A stretch of DNA of 11,929 bases from an uncultured bacterium. Lineage in GTDB: Bacteria > Cyanobacteriota > Vampirovibrionia > Gastranaerophilales > Gastranaerophilaceae. Below the pieces are notes generated by a model. It did no database searches. It was not told where the DNA came from and was given only the letters and a program-made list of their open reading frames with translations. The position numbers were made by a program, and so were the translations under genes. Below, piece by piece: positions 7,061-11,929 of this stretch. The DNA lies in contig CADCPD010000182.1 of the NCBI GenBank assembly GCA_902803265.1, forward strand, positions 1 to 11,929. The letters are read 5' to 3'. Within the stretch, counting starts at the first letter, position 1, and each line of letters opens with the position of its first letter.

Positions 7061-7813
7061 ATGTTACAAAATAATTCAAAAGCATTTTCATTAGCTGAAG
7101 CAGTAATAACATTAATTTTTTTAAGTATAATTGCTGCACAGCTTATACCAGCAGTCAATGCTACAAGACCAAGTACAGAAAAACTTCTTTTTAAAAAAGC
7201 TTATTCAACAATAGAAAATACAGTAAGCAATATTATAAATGATGACAACCTTTATCCTGTATCATACATGAGTAAAACTTGTAATAATCTTAAAGAAACT
7301 TGTCAAAAAGGATTTTTAGAGACAACATTAGGAAACACAAATGATCCTAACCAAAAAGGAACTTATTATGCATACCATGCACTTATTGATCAATCTAAGT
7401 GCAACTCCGATAAGACTCCTAAATTGGTTAGACTATTTTGTGCATCATTAAATACAACACAAGCTACTTGTCCATATGAGAATAATGATAATTCTTGTTT
7501 TTTTACAACAACAGACGGAATGCAATGGACAGTAACACAAGATTCAAATTCAACTCACTATACTCCAAGCTGTTGTCATAACATGTCCGGAGTACGCCCT
7601 ATGTTAACAATAATGGTTGATGTAAACGGTAATGCTGAGCCAAATACAAGCACAGGAGTAAATATACCTGATCAATATCACGTAAATGTTTATTACAACG
7701 GAAAAATTGAAGTTGACAAAATTCGCTCTCCTAAAGGGATAACGTTCTTAAAAAACCCTACAAACAATAAACGTCGTTCCGATTTAGAAGATGACAGATA
7801 CGGAAAGGATTAA
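7061..7813 (+). CDS. Type IV prepilin-like protein, first of three tandem paralogs
   Basis: The 250-residue protein has a short basic leader ending in Ala and a prepilin peptidase-like site A8|F9 ('KAFSLAEAV'), with the diagnostic Glu at +5 (E13) and a hydrophobic helix to about residue 33. Such proteins are processed by prepilin peptidase and assembled into a pilus or pseudopilus, or sit in the inner membrane. The rest is a large globular head. It shares 'RPSTEK' and 'KKAYSTIE' (36-53), 'LFCASL' (125-130), 'TDGMQWTVTQ' (151-160), 'DVNGNAEPN' (187-195, resembling the Ca-binding loop of GspG-like pseudopilins) and 'NVYYNGKIEVD' (209-219) with its two neighbours. Eight Cys (74, 81, 114, 127, 137, 146, 171, 172) suggest disulfides. 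The C-terminus is charged ('NPTNNKRRSDLEDDRYGKD'). SD AGGGAG is spaced 8 nt. Confidence 0.88.
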   Translation: MLQNNSKAFSLAEAVITLIFLSIIAAQLIPAVNATRPSTEKLLFKKAYSTIENTVSNIINDDNLYPVSYMSKTCNNLKETCQKGFLETTLGNTNDPNQKGTYYAYHALIDQSKCNSDKTPKLVRLFCASLNTTQATCPYENNDNSCFFTTTDGMQWTVTQDSNSTHYTPSCCHNMSGVRPMLTIMVDVNGNAEPNTSTGVNIPDQYHVNVYYNGKIEVDKIRSPKGITFLKNPTNNKRRSDLEDDRYGKD

Positions 7814-7816
7814 ACT

Positions 7817-8554
7817 ATGTGGAAATATATTAAATCCAAAAACAGAAGAGGTTTTACACTTTCCGAAGCAATGATTGCAATGATGGTTATGTGCACAATA
7901 GCAATTGTTTCAGCACCGGTTATAATTGCAAGCCGCCCAAGTACGGAAAAAGTTTTATTGAAAAAAGCCTATAATACAACGGAACAAGTAATATCGGAAC
8001 TTGCAGGAAATGAAAGATTTTATCCTTCAGATATATCACTAAAGGATATAAACAGTACAAAGTTTCAAAATAATAATTCGCCAAGCGTTTTTCTTAATAA
8101 TTCTTATCCGCCAAATGATGATGTACTAGAATATACAATTCAAGAATCATTTGTAGGAGCAAGTAATGACAAACAAGCTTGCGCTTGTTACGATAGAGCA
8201 CAAAATAAATTTTCCGTACTTTTCTGTTGTTCTTTAAATATTGTAAATAAACACGGTAGTACAGTCTGTACAACAAAATCAAAGAAAACTACCTGTGATT
8301 TTGAAACCGTAGATGGTATTGCATGGCACACCGTAGATGTAACTCCTACAAGTACAGATTTAACAAAGCCTGTTTTTACGATTACAGTGGATGTTGATAA
8401 TAAATGGGGAGGCCGACATTTAAATATAACTTCGTCTGGTTACAAAAAAACAAGATTTGTTTTTGAAGTTTATTATGACGGAAAAATAAAAGTTGATAGT
8501 GATGCTCAAAATATCTTAGCAGATGCTATAAGCAACAAGAGATTAAACTACTAA
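7817..8554 (+). CDS. Type IV prepilin-like protein, second of three tandem paralogs
   Basis: This 245-residue protein has a longer basic leader and the standard prepilin site G12|F13 ('RRGFTLSEAM') with Glu at +5 (E17), then a Met-rich hydrophobic helix to about 37 that includes C26. The head keeps the cassette motifs: 'RPSTEKVLLKKAYNTTEQ' (40-57), 'CAC' (122-124), 'LFCCSL' (135-140), 'TVDGIAWHTV' (164-173) and 'FEVYYDGKIKVD' (216-227). It diverges most from the others in the middle and lacks the complete D-x-N-G-x-x-x-P-N loop, reading 'DVDNKWGGRH' instead, so any metal site there may be lost. The SD (AAAGGA, about 7804-7809) lies in the end of the first gene and only 3 bp separate the genes, so translation is likely coupled. 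Role as minor pilin or pseudopilin is inferred. Confidence 0.88.
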   Translation: MWKYIKSKNRRGFTLSEAMIAMMVMCTIAIVSAPVIIASRPSTEKVLLKKAYNTTEQVISELAGNERFYPSDISLKDINSTKFQNNNSPSVFLNNSYPPNDDVLEYTIQESFVGASNDKQACACYDRAQNKFSVLFCCSLNIVNKHGSTVCTTKSKKTTCDFETVDGIAWHTVDVTPTSTDLTKPVFTITVDVDNKWGGRHLNITSSGYKKTRFVFEVYYDGKIKVDSDAQNILADAISNKRLNY

Positions 8555-8556
8555 TC

Positions 8557-8571
8557 AAGGAGTATAAATTG
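8557..8571 (+). promoter_or_regulatory. SD AAGGAG that selects a TTG start codon
   Basis: The near-perfect Shine-Dalgarno AAGGAG (8557-8562) stands 6 nt before TTG (8569-8571), the ideal distance. The in-frame ATG at 8581 would sit 18 nt downstream, which is too far. The choice adds MLTL to the prepilin leader but does not move the cleavage site. Confidence 0.8.
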
Positions 8572-9309
8572 TTAACACTTATGAACAAAAAAAAAGCATT
8601 TACATTAGCTGAAGCGACTTTAACATTATTTTTATTAAGTATTATTACTGCAGCAATGATACCGGCAGCAGTAAATGTTTCACCGGATCAGTTTAGAACA
8701 GGACTAAGAAATGCTTATAGTATGACTTCCGGAACAATAAGCACATTAATAAATAATGAAAATTTATACCCTTCCAGAGAATTAATCAGTTCTGAAATAC
8801 TTATCCCAAAAGGTTTTTTATATGATACAACAGGAACAAAACATACTTATGAGGCTGATGGAGTAACAATTGCAGATAATGGATACTCAGAAACAAATGA
8901 TATAGCTTGGGAATACGAAGCTTTGACAAAAAATTGTGCTTGCACATCAGGTCCAAAATTAGTAAGAAGTTTTTGTTGCTCTATGAACGTAACAGCAGCA
9001 AACTGTAGCGATGCAAATAAAAAATGTTCTTTTACAACAAACAATGGAATGGTGTGGACCGTAACCCAAAATTCAAGTATTACTACTGCAAATAGAGATA
9101 CAACACCGATATTGTACGTAGAAGTTGATTTAAACGGCACCGGAAAACCAAATAGCAAAACAGCTACATCCCCTGATCAATATAAATTTAATGTTTTTTA
9201 TAACGGAAGAATTGAAACCACACAAACTTCTAAGGATGCATATTACGAAAGTTCTCTAAAGGCCAAAGTATATCTGGAAAACCCGACAAAAAATAAAAAG
9301 AAACAATAA
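8569..9309 (+). CDS. Type IV prepilin-like protein, third of three tandem paralogs (TTG start)
   Basis: The start is a TTG at 8569: AAGGAG (8557-8562) is spaced 6 nt from it, whereas the next ATG (8581) would be 18 nt away. The 246-residue product has leader 'MLTLMNKKKA', cleavage site A10|F11 ('KAFTLAEAT') with Glu at +5 (E15), and a hydrophobic helix to about 36. The head has 'NAYSMTSGTISTLINNENLYP' across 48-68, 'CAC' (123-125), 'LVRSFCCSMN' (131-140), 'NNGMVWTVTQ' (158-167), the complete loop 'DLNGTGKPN' (187-195) and 'NVFYNGRIE' (208-216), closest to the first paralog. Like the first, it ends in 'ENPTKNKKKQ', a very basic tail. The gene follows the second by 14 bp. No prepilin peptidase, ATPase or platform gene lies nearby, so assembly must depend on proteins encoded elsewhere. 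Confidence 0.88.
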   Translation: MLTLMNKKKAFTLAEATLTLFLLSIITAAMIPAAVNVSPDQFRTGLRNAYSMTSGTISTLINNENLYPSRELISSEILIPKGFLYDTTGTKHTYEADGVTIADNGYSETNDIAWEYEALTKNCACTSGPKLVRSFCCSMNVTAANCSDANKKCSFTTNNGMVWTVTQNSSITTANRDTTPILYVEVDLNGTGKPNSKTATSPDQYKFNVFYNGRIETTQTSKDAYYESSLKAKVYLENPTKNKKKQ

Positions 9310-9331
9310 CTTTTAATAAAACTCAAAAATA

Positions 9332-9359
9332 TAGACTGATTTTTTATTTTTTTTATGAT
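9332..9359 (+). promoter_or_regulatory. Candidate promoter of the MTA phosphorylase gene
   Basis: TATGAT at 9354-9359 lies 16 bp after TAGACT at 9332-9337 (four of six matches to TTGACA). An inverted repeat CTGATTTT (9336-9343) / AAAATCAG (9360-9367) flanks the -10. No intrinsic terminator is visible after the prepilin genes, so read-through from them is also possible. Confidence 0.45.
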
Positions 9360-9408
9360 AAAATCAGAACACAATAGTGTTTATTTAAATAAAGAAGGGA
9401 AGAAATTT

Positions 9409-10209
9409 ATGGAAACAAAAAACTTAGCAAAAGTAGGTGTATTTGGCGGTTCAGGCTTATACAAGTTTTTAGATGATGTTCAAGAAGTAAGAGTTGAAAC
9501 ACCATACGGAATGCCAAGCGACAGCTTAATGATAGGAACAATAGGCAATACCAAAGTTGCATTTATGCCTCGTCATGGTAGAAACCATACTATACTTCCC
9601 CATTTGATAAATTATAGAGCTAATGTTTGGGCAATGAAATATGCAGGCTGTGAAAGAGTTATTTCTCCTTGCGCTTGCGGAAGCTTACAAAAACACATTA
9701 ATCCTGGCGATTTTGTTATTTGTGACCAATTTGTAGATTGGACAGACGGCAGAAAATCAACATTCTATGAAGGACCTGTCGTTCACCATCCATCTCCTAC
9801 AGATTTATATTGCCCAGAGCTAAGAGAATTAGCTATAAAAGTTGCAAAAGATATGGGTATCAATGTTCACGAAACAGGAACAATGACAGTTATCAACGGA
9901 CCTAGATTCTCTACAAAGGCTGAATCTAAATTCTTTACAGCTCAAGGTTGGGACGTAATTGGTATGACAGCATTCCCTGAAAATTACTTAGTAAGAGAAT
10001 TGGATATGTGTCCTTTAAATATTTCTCTTATAACTGACCACGATTGCGGTTTAGTAGGAGATGTTCCACCTGTATCTCACCACGAAGTATGCAGAGTATT
10101 TGAACAAAACTTAGACAGAGTTAAAAAATTATTATTCACAGTAATTGAAAATATTCCTGAAGAAAGAAATTGTGCTTGCAAAAACACAAGCAAAGATTCT
10201 CAAATGTAA
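9409..10209 (+). CDS. mtnP: S-methyl-5'-thioadenosine phosphorylase
   Basis: This cytosolic enzyme splits methylthioadenosine with phosphate to adenine and 5-methylthioribose-1-phosphate, the entry to methionine salvage and a step clearing polyamine by-product. I start it at ATG 9409: a purine-rich SD (GAAGGGA, 9394-9400) lies 8 nt upstream, and the start matches the family N-terminus. The in-frame ATG at 9355 falls inside the -10 box. The 266 residues show 'GVFGGSGLYKF' (phosphate loop), 'RHGRNHTILPHLINYRANVWA', 'CACGSL', 'GPRFSTKAES' and 'ITDHDCGL', whose Asp residues mark adenine-type MTAP rather than guanine-type purine nucleoside phosphorylase (Asn there). The C-terminal CxC (C255, C257) is a motif also seen in thermostable archaeal MTAP and other prokaryotic homologs. 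No other methionine salvage gene is in view. Confidence 0.93.
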   Translation: METKNLAKVGVFGGSGLYKFLDDVQEVRVETPYGMPSDSLMIGTIGNTKVAFMPRHGRNHTILPHLINYRANVWAMKYAGCERVISPCACGSLQKHINPGDFVICDQFVDWTDGRKSTFYEGPVVHHPSPTDLYCPELRELAIKVAKDMGINVHETGTMTVINGPRFSTKAESKFFTAQGWDVIGMTAFPENYLVRELDMCPLNISLITDHDCGLVGDVPPVSHHEVCRVFEQNLDRVKKLLFTVIENIPEERNCACKNTSKDSQM

Positions 10210-10220
10210 TTATTTGAACA

Positions 10221-10256
10221 AAAAAAGATGGAGTTATAATATACTCCATCTTTTTT
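10221..10256 (+). terminator. Strong bidirectional hairpin terminator
   Basis: A perfect 14-bp stem pairs 10221-10234 (A6-GATGGAGT) with 10243-10256 (ACTCCATC-T6), leaving an 8-nt loop TATAATAT. The T-run follows on both strands, so it can work in either direction; here it ends the mtnP transcript 12 bp past its stop codon. The loop happens to be TATAAT, a -10 consensus, but the nearest TTGAAC (10214-10219) is only 15 bp upstream. Confidence 0.92.
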
Positions 10257-10275
10257 ATATATAAGGATAAATTTT

Positions 10276-10524
10276 ATGATAAAAAATGCAGTTTATAATT
10301 TATTTTACTTTTACGAATTATTAATAATCATCAGAATATTTATGACTTGGATTCCAAATATAAATTGGGAAATTCAACCTATAAAAACTGTTAGAGTAAT
10401 TACAGATGCCTATTTAGATATTTTCAGAAGATTTATTCCTCCGATAGGCGGTCTTGATTTTTCACCAATTATTGCTTTAATTGTATTGCAAATACTGCAA
10501 GTTGTTATTGTTGGCGTTTTATAA
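10276..10524 (+). CDS. YggT/Ycf19 family membrane protein
   Basis: An 82-residue inner-membrane protein with two hydrophobic segments, about 8-26 and 62-82, and the family core 'LDIFRRFIPPIGGLDFSPI' (47-65) between them. Members of the YggT family occur throughout bacteria, and the plastid/cyanobacterial relative is Ycf19. Their role is poorly defined (links to osmotic or division-related phenotypes are known for some homologs), so I assign the family only. The wording 'RRFIPPIGGLDFSP' is close to the cyanobacterial type. The ATG has AAGGA (10263-10267) at 8 nt spacing, right after the terminator, so it likely has its own weak start or read-through. Its stop codon abuts that of the convergent protease gene, the two genes sharing 6 bp. 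Confidence 0.93.
   Translation: MIKNAVYNLFYFYELLIIIRIFMTWIPNINWEIQPIKTVRVITDAYLDIFRRFIPPIGGLDFSPIIALIVLQILQVVIVGVL
10519..10524. other. Overlapping stop codons of convergent genes (TTATAA)
   Basis: TTATAA holds the YggT stop (10522-10524, plus) and the protease-TPR stop (10519-10521, minus) back to back. Like the other convergent junction in the window, there is no room for an intrinsic terminator outside the coding ends. Confidence 0.95.
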
Positions 10525-11760
10525 TCTGTAGTAACTTTTATATTGCTGAATATTTTTATCCGAAGCAGCATCAGGGTTTGCTTGAAGAAAGTCTTTTAGT
10601 TTTTCCTTACCCTCTGGTTTATTTAAGTATGTGCACAAATATAGATAATTAATTAAATATTCTTTCTTATTAGGATATTTATTAACAAGCGATGAATATT
10701 GAACATATGCATCATCATATTTTTTAGCAGATAAAGTTGATAACGCTTTCATATACTCATAATTTTCAATTTCAACTGGTTCAGTCGTACGTTCTATGGC
10801 ATATCCAAAAAACTCTGCAGCTGTTTCATATTTTTTTGAAGAATAATAACAAGACCCCATTGAAGCATAAATATTTGCATCAGAAGGATCTATTTGCAAA
10901 GCTTTTTTATAAGCATCCAAAGCTTCAGGAAGCATTTTTAAATCGTAATATACATTACCCAAATTTATCCAGCCGGCGGTTTTATTAGGAACCTGTTGAG
11001 TATATTGTATAGCCTCTTTCAACTTTTCTGAAGCCGCACCTGCAGTATTTTGACTAATTAAAGCCTCATTATTAGAATACATAACCTTTAATGTAGCAAG
11101 ATCTCTTGCTGTTAAAGATGCCGCTTTTGAGGACTCAGTTTGAGCATACATTATATCATCTCTATTTTGGCTATGACCATTTATACCTAAAGCATGTCCA
11201 ATTTCATGAAGAGCTGTGTTGTAAACTGCAGTTGAAGAAAGATTAACACCATTTTTATTAGTTAAAAGTTGAATTGTAGAAGATTGAATATATTTACCTG
11301 AAGAAAAATTATTAGTTAAACCGGAAACATATTGATCTGAATTAGTATTTTCAATTCTATTTGGAAAAGTTACTTTAATTTGAGCATTATTCGGATTATC
11401 GACAAAAGAGAAACTTATTATTCCGTTCAAAGCATTATTATACGTTGTAAATGCAGATTCAACAACACTCTTATAAGGATTTTCAGATATATAAACCTGA
11501 ACAGGCATATTTTGCCAAATAGAATAGCTTCCTGAAGCATTTACGGCATTGGCAATATAATTATCCGTCAAATCTTCACTTAAATTTTGAGGAATTGCAG
11601 AAGGAGCAGCAATATCAACAGGTTCAAGTTGAGCATTTTGAGAAGGATTATTCTCTGATATGCGATTCAAAACTCTTGAATTAAACATAAAAACGGCAAT
11701 AACTAACGCTAAAGAAAAAACTATTGCCGTTATATATCTTGTATCAACATTATTGTTCAT
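10519..11760 (-). CDS. Membrane-anchored Zn-metalloprotease (matrixin-like) with C-terminal TPR repeats
   Basis: The 413-residue protein has a single N-terminal membrane segment (about 10-26; 'TAIVFSLALVIAVFMF'), a low-complexity spacer (30-75), a metallopeptidase domain (about 80-230) and at least three TPR units (about 261-294, 295-328, 334-366). The zinc motif 'HEIGHALGINGH' (185-196) gives H185, E186 and H189; the third His is at 196, one residue later than in textbook matrixins (HExxHxxGxxH), an arrangement also found in predicted bacterial Zn-proteases with 'GHSxNPxDxMY'. M204 in 'RDDIMY' serves as the Met-turn. The TPRs, 'LGNVYYDLKMLPEALDAYKK', would bind partners in the periplasm if the topology is N-in. 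The substrate is unknown. The gene starts 8 bp after rpoD with no SD, so it probably relies on rpoD transcription and coupled translation. Confidence 0.88.
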   Translation of the reverse strand: MNNNVDTRYITAIVFSLALVIAVFMFNSRVLNRISENNPSQNAQLEPVDIAAPSAIPQNLSEDLTDNYIANAVNASGSYSIWQNMPVQVYISENPYKSVVESAFTTYNNALNGIISFSFVDNPNNAQIKVTFPNRIENTNSDQYVSGLTNNFSSGKYIQSSTIQLLTNKNGVNLSSTAVYNTALHEIGHALGINGHSQNRDDIMYAQTESSKAASLTARDLATLKVMYSNNEALISQNTAGAASEKLKEAIQYTQQVPNKTAGWINLGNVYYDLKMLPEALDAYKKALQIDPSDANIYASMGSCYYSSKKYETAAEFFGYAIERTTEPVEIENYEYMKALSTLSAKKYDDAYVQYSSLVNKYPNKKEYLINYLYLCTYLNKPEGKEKLKDFLQANPDAASDKNIQQYKSYYRL

Positions 11761-11768
11761 ATTAAAAA

Positions 11769-11929
11769 CTAAATTTCAACGTACTCTCTTAAACGTTTGC
11801 TGCGATTTGGATGTCTCAATTTTCTTAAAGCTTTTGCTTCAATTTGACGAATACGTTCACGAGTAACGCCAAATAATTGACCAACTTCTTCCAAAGTTCT
11901 TTGGCGACCGTCATCCATACCAAAACGTA
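11769..11929 (-). CDS. rpoD: Principal RNA polymerase sigma factor, C-terminal region (partial)
   Basis: The last 53 codons of the gene are visible; the rest lies to the right of the window. The read peptide is sigma-70 region 4: 'RFGMDDGRQRTLEEVGQLFG' followed by 'VTRERIRQIEAKALRKLRHP' and 'NRSKRLREYVEI' to the stop (TAG, complement of 11769-11771). The helix-turn-helix residues that read the -35 box are intact. The sequence matches group 1 (vegetative) sigma factors, which is why rpoD is preferred over a group 2 paralog, but the fragment cannot separate them fully. It would be the sigma for the TATAAT-type promoters seen elsewhere in the window. The protease-TPR gene is directly downstream. 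Confidence 0.9.
   Translation of the reverse strand, partial: RFGMDDGRQRTLEEVGQLFGVTRERIRQIEAKALRKLRHPNRSKRLREYVEI

Noticed and set aside
8847..9158. Minus-strand reading frame opposite the third prepilin-like gene
   Set aside because: Antisense shadow of the pilin head; no SD and no family features.
9355..9408. Upstream in-frame ATG adding 18 residues to the MTA phosphorylase
   Set aside because: It lies within the candidate -10 box, has no SD, and the added residues do not resemble the family N-terminus; ATG 9409 has a purine-rich SD at 8 nt.
11660..11866. Plus-strand reading frame over the protease start and rpoD end
   Set aside because: It lies antisense to the sigma-70 region 4 code, which is certain.
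1..11929. CRISPR array, tRNA, rRNA, transposase or phage genes
   Set aside because: No spaced direct repeats, cloverleaf-type sequence, or recombinase motifs were seen on either strand.

Overview
The window is AT-rich, gene-dense bacterial chromosome with a diderm-style gene set: sec-dependent periplasmic proteins, a soluble lytic transglycosylase and several type IV prepilin-like proteins. The YggT/Ycf19-type membrane protein with its 'FRRFIPPIGGLDFSP' core, the unlinked pheT (no pheS beside it), the sigma-70 C-terminus and the tandem 'AFTLAEA' prepilin-like genes together suggest the cyanobacterial lineage's non-photosynthetic gut branch (Vampirovibrionia/Gastranaerophilales, 'Melainabacteria'). 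This placement is an inference from protein style and base composition. No marker was searched.

Layout. Bases 1-4224 run on the plus strand: the 3' end of a phosphohexomutase gene, pheT, a secreted protein with SH3-like halves, and a GT2 glycosyltransferase, spaced closely enough for one transcription unit. They meet tail-to-tail a minus-strand cluster (6906 down to 4221): lytic transglycosylase, NrtR-like Nudix/winged-helix protein, secG, a small protein built of two 'RWYD' repeats, and an SDR oxidoreductase. Several of these genes overlap by 7-8 bp, so they look like an operon. A divergent intergenic region (6907-7060) carries promoter-like elements for both directions and a perfect 15-bp palindrome. 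From it starts a plus-strand run of three paralogous prepilin-like genes (7061-9309). Then come an MTA phosphorylase with its own candidate promoter, a strong hairpin terminator, and a yggT gene. The right end holds a minus-strand pair: the end of rpoD, then a membrane-anchored Zn-protease/TPR protein only 8 bp downstream.

How the genes fit together. Most are housekeeping (translation, Sec export, nucleoside salvage, principal sigma factor) or envelope functions (glycosyl transfer, murein cleavage, pilin-like surface proteins, anchored protease). The most unusual parts are the three-gene prepilin-like cassette with its operator-like palindrome, the Nudix regulator with a degenerate catalytic box, the duplicated RWYD protein in the secG operon, and the protease-TPR fusion tied to rpoD. 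There is no CRISPR array, tRNA, rRNA, insertion sequence or integrase that I can support. Both convergent gene pairs overlap at their stop codons, leaving no room for a terminator between them.
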